NCBI RefSeq assembly: GCF_030268885.1
Contig: NZ_BSSA01000025.1
Coordinates: 62,001 to 126,000 of the forward strand
Direction of reading: 5' to 3'
Source: Kitasatospora phosalacinea
GTDB lineage: Bacteria; Actinomycetota; Actinomycetes; Streptomycetales; Streptomycetaceae
DNA: 64,000 nucleotides
The notes beneath the pieces were generated by a model that did not search any database, was not told the DNA's origin, and saw nothing but the letters and a program-made list of their open reading frames with translations. Both the position numbers and the translations under genes were made by a program. Each line of letters starts with the position of its first letter. Positions within the stretch are counted from its first letter, which is position 1. Below are positions 1 through 8,797 of the stretch, piece by piece.

Positions 1-233
1 AGGACGAACGTCCCCAGTCCCGGCCGGGGTGCCACCAGGCCCGCGCGCTCCAGCTCCCGGTACGCCTTGAGCACGGTGTTGGGATTGACCGCCGTGAGCT
101 CCACCACCTCACGGGCCGTGGGGAGCTTGTCCCCCGGCCGCAGCACGCCGAGCCGCAGGGCCTGTTCGGTCTGCTGCACGATCTGCTGGTAGGTCGGGAC
201 GCCGCTGCGCCGGTCGAGGCGGTACTCGATCAC
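1..233 (-). CDS. GntR-family regulator, YtrA-like (3' part outside window)
   Basis: The first 77 codons of a transcriptional regulator are visible; the rest lies before base 1. They form a winged helix-turn-helix: VPTYQQIVQQ leads into LRPGDKLPTAREVVE, VNPNTVLKAYRELERAG and the wing GLVAPRPGLGTFV. This is the GntR pattern, and the very short lead before the HTH fits the YtrA subfamily, whose members usually control adjacent ABC transporters and themselves. The start is GTG at 231-233, with GGAAGG just upstream. An 18-bp inverted repeat lies 16 bp upstream of the start. The C-terminal part and any partner genes cannot be seen, so the effector is unknown. Confidence 0.85.
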   Translation of the reverse strand, partial: MIEYRLDRRSGVPTYQQIVQQTEQALRLGVLRPGDKLPTAREVVELTAVNPNTVLKAYRELERAGLVAPRPGLGTFV

Positions 234-248
234 ACCACCATCGCCCTT

Positions 249-266
249 CCACTAATTGATTAGTGG
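249..266. promoter_or_regulatory. Inverted repeat, probable YtrA-type operator
   Basis: CCACTAAT-TG-ATTAGTGG is a perfect 8-bp inverted repeat with a 2-bp spacer, AT-rich in a GC-rich setting and directly upstream of the GntR start. Known YtrA operators are AT-rich palindromes of this kind. Autoregulation is inferred from position. Confidence 0.65.
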
Positions 267-419
267 AATAGTGATGCAGGGCTGACGGAACGTCAAATCG
301 GTTCGGGAGGAGGCGGGCCGGGGCCTTCCGGCGGAAACTCGCGTGCGGGTGCCGCGCCCGCGACCTAGGCTGCGCCCTCGGGGGGCGGCTGCCCCTGGTT
401 GACCGGAGGAGGACGGGGC

Positions 420-1148
420 ATGACCAGTCGACTGTTCGCGATCTGCTGCGACGCGACCCGACCGGCGGACCTGGCGCGCTTCTGGTCCGGGGTCCTGGGG
501 TGGGAGTCGGTCGGCGGCTCGGAGGGGGAGGCCGTCATCCTGCCTCCGGGCCCGGGCGCCGCCGGGTTCCGCATCCGGTTCCGGCCGAACGGGAAGCCGA
601 AGACGGGGCCGAACCGGGCCCACTTCGACCTGACGAGCGCCTCTCCGGAGGACCAGCAGCAGATCGTGGCCAGGGCGTTGGGGCTCGGCGGGAAGCACGT
701 CGACGTGGGCCAGCGCCCGGAGGAGGGGCACGTGGTGCTCGCCGATCCGGACGGCAACGAGTTCTGCGTCATCGCGGCCGGGAACGCGTTCCTCGCCGAC
801 ACCGACGTCATCGGTGCGCTGGCCTGCGACGGCACCCGCGAGGTCGGCCACTTCTGGAGCGGGGCGCTGGGGTGGCCGCTGGTCTGGGACCAGGGCGAGG
901 AGACCGCGATCCAGTCACCGGACGGCGGTACGAAGATCACCTGGGGTGGTCCCCCGGTGGCGCCGAAGACGGGCCCGAACAGGCTGCAGTTCGAGCTGGC
1001 GCTCCCCGTCGGCGCCGACCGGGAGGCGGAGGTCGACCGCCTGGTCGCGCTCGGCGCGACGCGCGGCGGCGCCGGCCCCGGGGAAGGCGGCCGGGTGCTG
1101 ATGCTCGACCCCGACGGCAACGAGTTCTCCGTGGGGACGCCCCGGTAG
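420..1148 (+). CDS. VOC-family protein with two glyoxalase-like domains
   Basis: A 242-aa protein made of two vicinal-oxygen-chelate modules (roughly residues 3-120 and 128-242). Each ends in the signature LADPDGNEFCVI or MLDPDGNEFSVG, and each begins with a segment of the D..RPADLARFWSGVLGW / DGTREVGHFWSGALGW type. Two modules in one chain can form the paired beta-alpha-beta-beta-beta fold of bleomycin-resistance or glyoxalase proteins. Typical metal ligands are not all evident, so catalysis is uncertain; it could be a binding or resistance protein. The start is ATG at 420, placed 6 nt after GGAGGAGG; an in-frame ATG at 399 lacks an SD. It converges on the LLM operon at 1198. Confidence 0.85.
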   Translation: MTSRLFAICCDATRPADLARFWSGVLGWESVGGSEGEAVILPPGPGAAGFRIRFRPNGKPKTGPNRAHFDLTSASPEDQQQIVARALGLGGKHVDVGQRPEEGHVVLADPDGNEFCVIAAGNAFLADTDVIGALACDGTREVGHFWSGALGWPLVWDQGEETAIQSPDGGTKITWGGPPVAPKTGPNRLQFELALPVGADREAEVDRLVALGATRGGAGPGEGGRVLMLDPDGNEFSVGTPR

Positions 1149-1149
1149 G

Positions 1150-1173
1150 GGACCGCCGTCGGGCGGCGTCCCC
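1150..1173. terminator. Hairpin between convergent genes
   Basis: GGGACCGCCG pairs with CGGCGTCCC (one bulged base) around a TCGGG loop, between the convergent VOC and LLM genes. It could serve both strands. There is no T-run, as is usual in this GC-rich DNA. Confidence 0.5.
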
Positions 1174-1197
1174 CGGGGCGTCCCGTCGGGCGGCGTC

Positions 1198-2406
1198 CTA
1201 CCGGGTGCCGGTGGCGTAGCGGTTGGCCGGACGGGGGAGGCGGAGCAGGCCGCGGAGGGTGTCGGCCTCGTAGGCGGTGCGGAAGGCGTGGCGGCGGCGG
1301 AGCTCGGGGACGAGGCCGGTGGTGATCGCGGTGAGGTCGTGGGGGAGGGCGCCGGGGCGCAGGCGGAAGCCGTCCAGGCCCGCCCCGCGCCAGTCGAGCA
1401 GCAGGTCGGCGAGTTCGCCGGGGGTGCCGGTGAAGACCTCGGCGTCGGAGGCGTACGGGGCGCCGTCCAGGTCGTCGAGGCGGCGCTTGCGGGCGGCGGC
1501 CCGGCCGGGTCGCTCGTCCAGGAACACCACCAGGTCGGCGAAGACCTTCAGCGGCTGCGGGAGCGGGCGGGGGTGGGTGGCGGAGGCGGCGGCGAGGGCG
1601 TCGAGGCGGGCGGTGGTGTCGGCGCGCGAGTGCGGGGTCAGGTAGACCAGGTCGGCCGCGGCGGCGGCGAGTCCGTACGGCGTGCTCGCGTGGGCGAGGA
1701 CGGTCACCAGGGGCTGGCCCTGCGGCGGGCGCGGGGTGATGGACGGGCCGCGGACGGAGAAGTGCGCGCCGGTGAAGTCGACGTGGTGCAGTTTGGCGGC
1801 GTCCAGGTAGCGGCCGGTCGCGGTGTCGCGGATCACCGCGTCGTCCTCCCAGCTGTCCCAGAGCCGGCGGACGGCCTCGGCCACCTCGTGGGCCTCGTCG
1901 AAGAGTTCGCGCAGCCGGGCGGCGATCAGTTCGGAGTCGCGGACGTCGGCGTCGGTGAGCTGCGGGGTGGTGCGGCGGCCGAAGTGGGCGGCGTCGGCGG
2001 CGCGGGAGGTGATCTGCGGGCGCCAGCCCGCGCGTCCCCGGCTGGCGTGGTCGAGCGAGGCGATGCCGGTGGCCAGGTGGAACGGCTCGGTGTGGGTGAC
2101 GTTGGTGGTCGGGACCAGGCCGATGCGCGAGGTCAGCGGGGCGAGCGCGGCCGCCAGCAGGACGGCGTCCAGGCGGCCGCGGACCTGGTCGGTGCGGTCG
2201 TCGGGGTGGTGGGGGGCGGCGGACTGGAGGGCGAGCGCGTCCTCGAAGGTGACGAAGTCGAGCAGGCCGCGTTCGGCCTCGCGGACCAGGTCGGCCCAGT
2301 AGCGGGCGGTGAGGACCTCGGCGGGCCGGGCGTCCGGCTCCCGCCAGGCGGCGGGGTGCCAGCCGGTGCCGTCCAGGGCGACGGCCAGGTGCAGGCGGGG
2401 CGTCAC
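1198..2406 (-). CDS. LLM-class flavin-dependent oxidoreductase
   Basis: A 402-aa luciferase-like monooxygenase-fold protein. The N-terminus has the TIM-barrel start LHLAVALDGTGWH, the YWADLVREAERGLLDFVTFEDAL segment and LAPLTSRIGLVPTTNVTHTEPFHLA, which are typical of FMNH2-dependent oxygenases of the NtaA/SnaA/DszA group. Such enzymes need reduced flavin from a separate reductase; none is encoded in this operon. The start ATG overlaps the stop of the upstream paralogous LLM gene (ATGA), implying translational coupling. It is the last gene of an MFS-LLM-LLM operon. The substrate is unknown; sulfur- or nitrogen-containing organics are the usual substrates of relatives. Confidence 0.88.
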   Translation of the reverse strand: MTPRLHLAVALDGTGWHPAAWREPDARPAEVLTARYWADLVREAERGLLDFVTFEDALALQSAAPHHPDDRTDQVRGRLDAVLLAAALAPLTSRIGLVPTTNVTHTEPFHLATGIASLDHASRGRAGWRPQITSRAADAAHFGRRTTPQLTDADVRDSELIAARLRELFDEAHEVAEAVRRLWDSWEDDAVIRDTATGRYLDAAKLHHVDFTGAHFSVRGPSITPRPPQGQPLVTVLAHASTPYGLAAAAADLVYLTPHSRADTTARLDALAAASATHPRPLPQPLKVFADLVVFLDERPGRAAARKRRLDDLDGAPYASDAEVFTGTPGELADLLLDWRGAGLDGFRLRPGALPHDLTAITTGLVPELRRRHAFRTAYEADTLRGLLRLPRPANRYATGTR

Positions 2407-3764
2407 GGGGTCTCCTCGAAGGGGCGGCGGGCGGGCTTCAGCCCGAGGTGGTCGCGGAGCGTGGTGCCGGTGTAGTCGGCGCGGTGGACGCCCAGCTCCT
2501 GGAGCAGCGGCACCACCCGGTCGACGAACTCGTCCAGCCCGCCGGGCACCGTGTGCGGGGAGAGGACGAAGCCGTCGGCGGCGTCGCCCTGCACGAACGC
2601 GTTCATGGCGTCGGCCACCTGGCGCGGCGTGCCGACGAAGGTGGGCCGGGCGGTGAGCTCGGTGACCAGGCCCCGGGTGCTCAGCCCGCGCTCCTCGGCG
2701 ACCTCGCGCCAGAGTCGGACGGTCTCCTCGCGGCCCCGGCTGCGGTACTGGGTGTGCCCCCGGGTGACGACGCCCTCCGGCACCGGGTCGACCTCCGGCA
2801 GCGGGCCGTCCGGGTCGTGGCCGGACAGGTCGCGGCCCCAGACCGCCTCGACCAGCATTAGCGCGGTCTGCGGGCTCACCTGCGCGCGGGCGACCTGCTC
2901 CGCGCGCTCGGCGGCCTCCGCGGGGGTGTCGCCCAGGACGTAGCTCACCGACGGGATGATCTTCAGGTCGGCCGGGGAGCGCCCGTACGTCGCCAGCCGC
3001 GCCTTGACGTCCCGGTAGAAGGCCCGGCCGCCCGCCGGGTCGGCGTGCCGGCTGAAGATGACGTCGGCGTCGGCGGCCGCGAACTCGCGGCCCTCGGCGG
3101 AGTCGCCCGCCTGGATGATCACCGGGTGCCCCTGCGGGCCGGGCGGGGTGCTGAACCGGCCGGAGACGTCGAAGTGCCGCCCCCGGTGGGCGAACCGGCC
3201 CGCCCCGGCCCGGGCGAACTCGCCGGAGGCGGCGTCCGCCCGGAGGTCACCCGGCCGCCAGCTGTCCCACAACTCCCGTGCGGTGTGCAGGAACTCGACG
3301 GCCCGGGAGTAGCGGTCGGCCTCGTCGAGGAAGCCGCCGCGGCGGAAGTTCTCGCCGGTGAAGGCGTCGTGGCTGGTCACCACGTTCCAGGCGGCCCGGC
3401 CGCCGCTCAGGTGGTCCAGGGTGGCCAGCCGCCGGGCCACCTCGTACGGCTCGTTGAAGGTGGAGTTGACCGTCGCGGCCAGCCCGAGGTGCGTGGTGAC
3501 GGCGGACAGCGCGCTGAGCACGGTCAGCGACTCGGGCCGCCCCGCCACGTCCAGGTCGTGCACCCGGCCCTTGTGCTCGCGCAGCCGCAGGCCCTCGGAG
3601 AGGAAGAGGAAGTCGAACCGGCCGCGTTCGGCGGTCCGGGCGAGGTGGGCGAAGGAGTCGAAGTCGATCTGGCTCCCGGCGGCCGGGTCGGACCAGACGA
3701 CGGTGTGCTGGACGCTCGGGAACTGGGCGGCGAGGTGGACCTGCTTGAGGGGGCGGGCGGACAC
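2403..3764 (-). CDS. LLM-class flavin-dependent monooxygenase (NtaA/SnaA/DszA type)
   Basis: A 453-aa flavin-dependent monooxygenase. The sequence SARPLKQVHLAAQFPSVQHT and the conserved LDHLSGGRAAWNVVTS and NFRRGGFLDEADRY segments match the NtaA/SnaA/DszA family (nitrilotriacetate, pristinamycin and dibenzothiophene-sulfone monooxygenases). The start is GTG at 3764, 8 nt after GGAGG; the frame stays open far upstream but only as an overlap of the MFS gene. It sits 31 nt after the MFS gene and overlaps the next LLM gene. The pairing suggests two-step oxidation of one exported or imported compound; that is inference. Confidence 0.9.
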   Translation of the reverse strand: MSARPLKQVHLAAQFPSVQHTVVWSDPAAGSQIDFDSFAHLARTAERGRFDFLFLSEGLRLREHKGRVHDLDVAGRPESLTVLSALSAVTTHLGLAATVNSTFNEPYEVARRLATLDHLSGGRAAWNVVTSHDAFTGENFRRGGFLDEADRYSRAVEFLHTARELWDSWRPGDLRADAASGEFARAGAGRFAHRGRHFDVSGRFSTPPGPQGHPVIIQAGDSAEGREFAAADADVIFSRHADPAGGRAFYRDVKARLATYGRSPADLKIIPSVSYVLGDTPAEAAERAEQVARAQVSPQTALMLVEAVWGRDLSGHDPDGPLPEVDPVPEGVVTRGHTQYRSRGREETVRLWREVAEERGLSTRGLVTELTARPTFVGTPRQVADAMNAFVQGDAADGFVLSPHTVPGGLDEFVDRVVPLLQELGVHRADYTGTTLRDHLGLKPARRPFEETP

Positions 3765-3795
3765 GGGACGACCTCCGGAGGGGGTGGGGACGGGT

Positions 3796-5013
3796 TCAGG
3801 CGCGGCGGGCGGGGAAGCCGTGCGCGCGGGCGCCGAGCACCACGGCCAGCACCGGGGCCAGCAGGGCCAGTACGCTCCAGGGCAGCGACGCGGCGCCCGC
3901 GGCGTCCAGCAGCACCCCGCCCAGGACGCCGCCGCCCGCCATCGCCGCGTTCCAGAGCGTGACCAGCATCGCCTGCGCCGCGTCCGCCCGTTCGCCCCCG
4001 GCGTCGCCGACCGCGGTCTGCAGCAGCGTCGGCACGCCGCCCCAGCCCAGGCCCCACAGCGCCGCTGCCGCGTACACCAGCGCGGGCACGTCCGAGAGCA
4101 GCCCCAGCACGGCGGCCGCGACGGCCACCAGCACGGCACCGGCGACGGTCAGCACCCGCAGCCGGCCGTGGATCAGCGCCCCGGTGACCCAGACGCCCAC
4201 CAGCGAGGCGACGCCGAACACCAGCAGCACCAGGTCGGTCGAACCGCCCATCCCCAGGTCGTCCAGGTAGCTCGCCACGTACGCGTACAGCACGGTGTGC
4301 GCCAGCACGAACACCAGCGTCACGAACAGCACCGGCACCACCCCCGGGACGGCCAGCGCCCCCAGGATCCGCTCCCGCCGCTCCGGCGGCTGCCCCGGCA
4401 GGTCCGGCACCGCCGCCGCGGTCCAGCCGAGGACCACCAGCGCGAGCGCCGTCATCGCCAGGAACGCCACCCGCCAGTCGGTGGCCCCGGCCAGGAACGT
4501 CCCCGCGGGCACGCCCAGCGAGAGCGCCACCGGGATGCCCGTCATCACGACCGCGATCGCCCGGCCCTGCAGGTGGACGGGCGCCAACCGGCGGGCGTAC
4601 CCCGCCAGCAGCGCCCAGGCCAGGCCCGCCGCCACCCCCGCCAGGAAGCGCGCCGCGAGGGTCAGCGGGTAGGAGGAGGACAGCGCGGTGACGGTGTTGG
4701 CGACGGCGAAGGCGCCCGTGGCCGACAGCAGCAGCCGCTTGCGGCGCCAGGCCGCGGTGGCGGCGGTCAGCGGGATCGCGGTCAGCGCGGTGCCCACCGC
4801 GTACACCGTCACCGCCTGGCCCGCCGCCGACTCGCCGACCCCCAGGTCGGCGCCCAGCGCGGGCAGCACGCCCGCGGGCAGCGTCTCGGTCAGGCTGGTC
4901 ACGAACACCGCCGTGGCCAGCGCCAGCAGCGCCGACAGCGGCAGGCCGTCGCGGCGAACTCGCTGGCGGGGAAGGGTCTCTGAGGGATCGTGGACTGGTG
5001 ACCGGGTGCTCAT
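3796..5013 (-). CDS. MFS transporter (drug-efflux type)
   Basis: A 405-aa major-facilitator protein with about 12 hydrophobic segments. The N-terminal half contains PLSALLALATAVFVTSLTET, LGVGESAAGQAVTVYAVGTA and LLLSATGAFAVANTVTALS, the arrangement seen in the AraJ/Cmx-like drug:H+ antiporters of actinomycetes. It is the first gene of the MFS-LLM-LLM operon and diverges from a MerR regulator; the 22-bp palindrome between them lies just upstream of its ATG. This architecture suggests a regulator that senses a small molecule and derepresses export plus oxidation. No strong SD precedes the ATG. Confidence 0.9.
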   Translation of the reverse strand: MSTRSPVHDPSETLPRQRVRRDGLPLSALLALATAVFVTSLTETLPAGVLPALGADLGVGESAAGQAVTVYAVGTALTAIPLTAATAAWRRKRLLLSATGAFAVANTVTALSSSYPLTLAARFLAGVAAGLAWALLAGYARRLAPVHLQGRAIAVVMTGIPVALSLGVPAGTFLAGATDWRVAFLAMTALALVVLGWTAAAVPDLPGQPPERRERILGALAVPGVVPVLFVTLVFVLAHTVLYAYVASYLDDLGMGGSTDLVLLVFGVASLVGVWVTGALIHGRLRVLTVAGAVLVAVAAAVLGLLSDVPALVYAAAALWGLGWGGVPTLLQTAVGDAGGERADAAQAMLVTLWNAAMAGGGVLGGVLLDAAGAASLPWSVLALLAPVLAVVLGARAHGFPARRA

Positions 5014-5028
5014 GGCGGCTATGGTGAA

Positions 5029-5050
5029 ACCCTCACACCAGTGTGAGGGT
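5029..5050. promoter_or_regulatory. 22-bp palindrome, probable MerR operator
   Basis: Perfect 10-bp arms (ACCCTCACAC / GTGTGAGGGT) flank a 2-bp spacer. On the minus strand TTGACC is followed by a 19-bp stretch mostly made of this palindrome and then TTCACC; a 19-bp spacer is the hallmark of MerR-activated promoters. The site is shared by the divergent MFS and MerR genes. Confidence 0.75.
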
Positions 5051-5079
5051 CAACGCGGCTCGACGTGAGGTGGATCACA

Positions 5080-5466
5080 GTGGGAAGCCTGCGCATCGGT
5101 CAGCTGTCGGAGCGCACCAACACCTCCCGGCGGCTGCTGCGCTACTACGAGGAACAGCAGCTGATCGTCTCCACCCGGGCCGCCAACGGCTACCGCGAGT
5201 ACGACGAGCGGCTGGCCGACCGCGTGCTGCAGATCCGCGGACTGCTCGACGCCGGGCTGCCCACCCGGATCATCAGACAGATCCTGCCCTGCCTCGACAA
5301 GCCCCGCACCATCCACTTCTCCGACGCCACCCCCGAGATGATCGCCACCCTGACCGAGGAGCGCGACCGGATCACCCAGCGGATCAACTGCCTGGTCCGC
5401 AACCGGGACGCGATGAACGAGTACCTGGAGGTGGTCACCGGCGGCGACCCGGCGGCCACCGGCTGA
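5080..5466 (+). CDS. MerR-family transcriptional regulator
   Basis: A 128-aa regulator with an N-terminal MerR HTH: LRIGQLSERTNTSRRLLRYYEEQQLIVSTRAANGYREYDE, followed by VLQIRGLLDAGLPTRIIRQILPCL and a C-terminal dimerisation coil (EMIATLTEERDRITQRINCLVRNRDAM). The C-terminus is short and has no effector-binding domain or metal-binding cysteine cluster, so it is probably a SoxR/CueR-sized drug or redox regulator. GTG at 5080 is preferred because AGGTGG precedes it at proper spacing; GTG at 5065 is possible. It is divergent from the MFS gene and shares the palindrome. Confidence 0.9.
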   Translation: MGSLRIGQLSERTNTSRRLLRYYEEQQLIVSTRAANGYREYDERLADRVLQIRGLLDAGLPTRIIRQILPCLDKPRTIHFSDATPEMIATLTEERDRITQRINCLVRNRDAMNEYLEVVTGGDPAATG

Positions 5467-5598
5467 ACCTCACCCGGGCCGTCCGGGCCGGAGCCTCACC
5501 CGTCCGGCCGATCGGCCTTGCGGGCGGCGGCCGGGGGCGGAAGCGTCCGTTCGGGGGCCCTTCCGGCCCCCGGTCCGGACGCGAGGGAGCGCACCACC

Positions 5599-6900
5599 AT
5601 GATGTCGGACGACCTGCGGACGCTCGCCCACGAGGCGTACGTGTACCTCTACCCGCTGGTGACCATGGACGTCACCCGCCACCAGTCGGTCTCCGCGCCC
5701 CCGGGGACCAAACCGCTCTTCGGACCGCCCAACGAGTTCCACCACCTGCGGGAGTTCCCGTCCGCGGAGTTCCGCTCGGTGGTGCGGCCCAACTTCGACA
5801 CCCTGTACTCCTCCGCCTGGCTGGACCTGCGGGAAGGCCCGGTGCAGCTGCACGTCTCGGACACCGGCGGCCGCTACTTCATGGTCCCGCTGCTGGACAT
5901 GTGGACCGACGTGTTCGCCACCCTCGGCCCGCGCACCACCGGCTCCGGCGACCAGGACTACCTGGTGGTCGGCCCCGACCACCGGGGCGAACTCCCGGTC
6001 GGGGCCAGGGTGCTGCGCTCGCCCACCCCGTACGCGTGGGTGATCGGGCGGATCCAGACCAACGGGCCCGCCGACTACGAGAAGGTCCGGCGGATCCAGG
6101 ACGGCCTCGTGGCGAAGGCCCTCCACCCGGTCGAGCACCGGGTCGACCCGACGGTGGACGCCGTCAGCGACCCGCTGGCCACCGTCAACGGGTTCGGCGC
6201 CGTCGAGTTCTTCACCCGCGCCGCCCGCGCCCTGGCCGTCAACCCGCCGCACCCCACGGACTTCTCCGTGCTGGCCCGCATCGCCGCCCTCGGCATCGTC
6301 CCCGGCCGGGAGTTCGACCCCGCCCGGTTCTCCGACGCCGAGACCGCGGCGCTGGAGGCCGGGGCCCGTTCCGCCCGGGAGGCGATCATGGCCTCCCCCG
6401 CCACCATCGGCAGCCCCGTCAACGGCTGGCGCGTCACCGTCGAGACCATGGGCGTCTACGGCAACGCCTACTTCAAGCGGGCCGCCGTCGCCGCGATCGG
6501 ACTGGGCGCCAACCCGCCGGAGGACGCGATCTACCCCGTCCTGACCGTCGACGCGGACGGCCGCCCCGTCACCGGCGAGCACGACTACCTGCTGCACTTC
6601 CCCGCGGACGGCCTGCCGCCCGTCCAGGCGTTCTGGTCGGTGACGATGTACGACGCCCAGGGCTTCCAGGTCGCCAACGAGATCGACCGCTTCGCCCTGG
6701 GCGACCGCGACCCGCTCGCCTACAACGCCGACGGCTCGCTCGACCTGCTGGTCTCCCACCGCGACCCCGGCCCCGAACGCCGGTCCAACTGGCTGCCCGC
6801 GCCGAACGGACCGCTCGGCCTCACCCTGCGCCTGTACGCGCCCCGGCCGGAGGCCCTCGACGGGCGCTGGAGCCCGCCCGCCGTCCGCCGGATCGGCTGA
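5599..6900 (+). CDS. DUF1254/DUF1214 domain protein
   Basis: A 433-aa protein with the N-terminal DUF1254 block (LAHEAYVYLYPLVTMDVTRHQ; NEFHHLREFP; RPNFDTLYSSAWLDL; YFMVPLLDMWTDVFATLGPR) and a C-terminal DUF1214 block (YLLHFPADGLPPVQAFWSVTMYD; RSNWLPAPNGPLGLTLRLYAP). This two-part arrangement is widespread; the function is not established. No signal peptide is seen with this start, whereas many family members are exported. ATG at 5599 follows GAGGGAG; a second ATG is immediately downstream. It converges on the GH15 gene with only 15 bp between. Confidence 0.9.
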   Translation: MMSDDLRTLAHEAYVYLYPLVTMDVTRHQSVSAPPGTKPLFGPPNEFHHLREFPSAEFRSVVRPNFDTLYSSAWLDLREGPVQLHVSDTGGRYFMVPLLDMWTDVFATLGPRTTGSGDQDYLVVGPDHRGELPVGARVLRSPTPYAWVIGRIQTNGPADYEKVRRIQDGLVAKALHPVEHRVDPTVDAVSDPLATVNGFGAVEFFTRAARALAVNPPHPTDFSVLARIAALGIVPGREFDPARFSDAETAALEAGARSAREAIMASPATIGSPVNGWRVTVETMGVYGNAYFKRAAVAAIGLGANPPEDAIYPVLTVDADGRPVTGEHDYLLHFPADGLPPVQAFWSVTMYDAQGFQVANEIDRFALGDRDPLAYNADGSLDLLVSHRDPGPERRSNWLPAPNGPLGLTLRLYAPRPEALDGRWSPPAVRRIG

Positions 6901-6915
6901 GACCACCGGCCCCGG

Positions 6916-8682
6916 CTAGAACTCCGGGGCGAGGCGGGTCGCGGTCTCCAGCAGCAGGGCGTGGACGAAGGACTGCGGGAGGTTGCCGCGCAGTTGGCGC
7001 TGGGCGACGTCGTACTCCTCGGCGTAGAGACCGGCCGGGCCGCAGGCGGCGCGGTTGCGCTCGTACCAGCGCAGCGCCTCCGGCAGGCGACCCTGGGCCA
7101 GCAGCGACAGGGAGACCAGGAACCCGCAGAGCAGGAACGCGCCCTCGGCCTCGGCGAGCGGGCCGGGGCCGTGGCGGAAGCGGTAGCAGTGGTGGTCCTC
7201 GGCCAGCTCGGCGAGGACCGCCTCCAGGGTGGCCCGGCTGGGGCGGGCCCGGGGCGGGACGGCGCCGCGCAGGGCGGGCAGCAGCAGGGCCGCGTCCACC
7301 GCCGGGTCGGTCGGGGAGCGCTGCCAACGCCCGCTCGGGTGCAGGGAGTCGGTGAGCGCGGTGGCGGTCAGGCGCTCGGCCAGCGGCAGCCAGTCCGGGC
7401 GGTGCAGGGCCTCCGAGGCGGCCCGCAGACCGGCCGCGCAGGTCAGGCGGCTGTGCGTCCAGTGGTCGGGGCCGAGCTCCCAGATGCCGCTGTCCGGGTC
7501 GCGGTGCCGGGCGGCGATCGCCTCGACCGCGACCTTGGCGGCCCGGCGCCCGTCCGCGTCCAACTGGTCGTGCCGGGCGGCGGCGGACAGCAGCAGCAGC
7601 GCCTCGCCGAACCCGTCGAGCTGGAACTGCCGCCGCACCCGGTTCCCCGCCACGTCGAACCCGCCCGGGTAGCCCGGCAGTTCGAGCCTGCGCAGGTCCG
7701 GCACCGGCCTGCCGTCGACGGTGTACGCGGGCGCCAGGCGCGGCCCGTCCGCGAGCAGCCGGGCCGCCACGAAGCGCGCCGAACCCGCCAGCAGCGGGTG
7801 CGGGCCGCGGGCCGCGACCGCCTGGCCGATGTACGCCTGGTCGCGGATCCACACGTACCGGTAGTCGTAGTTGCGGCCCTGCTCGGCCCGCTCGGGCAGG
7901 CTGGTGGTGGCCGCGGCCACGGTGCCGCCGTCCGGGCCGGTCAGGCCGGTCAGCACGGCGTGCGCGTGCCGGACGTCGCGCGCACCCGGCAGGCCCGCCA
8001 GCTCGGCCGGGGCCGGGACGTCCGCCGCCCAGGCCGCCTCCGTCTCCGCCCAGGCCCGGTCCGGGGTGGGCGGGGCGGCGTCGAACGGGCGGTCGGCCAG
8101 CTCCAGCACCAGGTCGTGCGCGGCCCCCGCGTCGACGCGCAGCACCGCGTGCAGGCCGCCGCAGCGCCCCGGACGGGCCTCGGGCAGACCGGTCAGCCGG
8201 ACGTGCAGCGGGCCGGTGCGCAGCGACCAGACGCCCGCCTCGTCCCGGACCGGCTCGGAGGTGCGGGCGGTGCCGAAACCGGCCGCCGGGTGCAGCGACA
8301 CCTCCAGCTCGGCCGGACCGTCCACCGCCAGGACCCGGCGCAGCAGCACCGTGCGGTGCGCCTGCGCCGGACGGGCCAGCGCCTCCCGGCACTCCACCAC
8401 CCCGCCCCTGGTCACCCAGCGGCTGCGGTACACCAGCCCGCCGTCCTCGTACCGCCCGCCCGGCACGTACGCCCCGGTCGGCGTCAGGCCGTACCAGCCC
8501 GGGCCGCCGATCAGCGCCGACAGCACCGCGTCGCTGTCCCAGCGCGGCGCGCACAGCCAGCTCACCACGCCGTCCGGGCCGAGCAGGGCGCCGCGCCGAC
8601 CGTCCGCGAGCAGCGCGTACTCGCGCAGCACGTGCGGGGGCGGCGGGGCGCAGGGGCGGGACGCGGCGGGCAGGGCGGGCAC
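6916..8682 (-). CDS. Glycoside hydrolase family 15 (glucoamylase/trehalase-like)
   Basis: A 588-aa protein with GH15 hallmarks: an N-terminal super-beta-sandwich part, then NYDYRYVWIRDQAYIGQAVAA (residues ~270), the first catalytic-acid motif GIWELGPDHWTHSRL (Glu near 403) and the second, LYAEEYDV (Glu near 555). The family contains glucoamylases, glucodextranases and actinobacterial trehalases; the lack of a signal peptide argues for a cytoplasmic enzyme, for example on trehalose or maltodextrin. The GTG start at 8682 follows GGAGGC. A weaker copy of the recurrent stress-type promoter lies upstream (8720-8748), so osmotic or stress control is possible. Confidence 0.88.
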   Translation of the reverse strand: MPALPAASRPCAPPPPHVLREYALLADGRRGALLGPDGVVSWLCAPRWDSDAVLSALIGGPGWYGLTPTGAYVPGGRYEDGGLVYRSRWVTRGGVVECREALARPAQAHRTVLLRRVLAVDGPAELEVSLHPAAGFGTARTSEPVRDEAGVWSLRTGPLHVRLTGLPEARPGRCGGLHAVLRVDAGAAHDLVLELADRPFDAAPPTPDRAWAETEAAWAADVPAPAELAGLPGARDVRHAHAVLTGLTGPDGGTVAAATTSLPERAEQGRNYDYRYVWIRDQAYIGQAVAARGPHPLLAGSARFVAARLLADGPRLAPAYTVDGRPVPDLRRLELPGYPGGFDVAGNRVRRQFQLDGFGEALLLLSAAARHDQLDADGRRAAKVAVEAIAARHRDPDSGIWELGPDHWTHSRLTCAAGLRAASEALHRPDWLPLAERLTATALTDSLHPSGRWQRSPTDPAVDAALLLPALRGAVPPRARPSRATLEAVLAELAEDHHCYRFRHGPGPLAEAEGAFLLCGFLVSLSLLAQGRLPEALRWYERNRAACGPAGLYAEEYDVAQRQLRGNLPQSFVHALLLETATRLAPEF

Positions 8683-8719
8683 GGGCGGCCTCCGGGGATC
8701 GGGTGGGGGCTCTCCGGGC

Positions 8720-8748
8720 GCGGCTTTCCGGCCCGGTGGCGCGGAAAC
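8720..8748 (-). promoter_or_regulatory. SigB-like promoter (weak), GH15 gene
   Basis: On the minus strand GTTT-N15-GGAAAGCCGC lies 38 bp upstream of the GTG. The -10 departs from the other copies at two places, so this is the least certain member of the set. Confidence 0.4.
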
Positions 8749-8797
8749 CTCCCCGCCCGGGGCCCGTCCGGTCCGGGGCCCGTCCGGTTCGGGGCCG

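Noticed and set aside
5043..7355. A 770-codon plus-strand frame over MerR and DUF1254 genes
   Set aside because: Arg/Pro/Gly-rich shadow of two confident genes in other frames.
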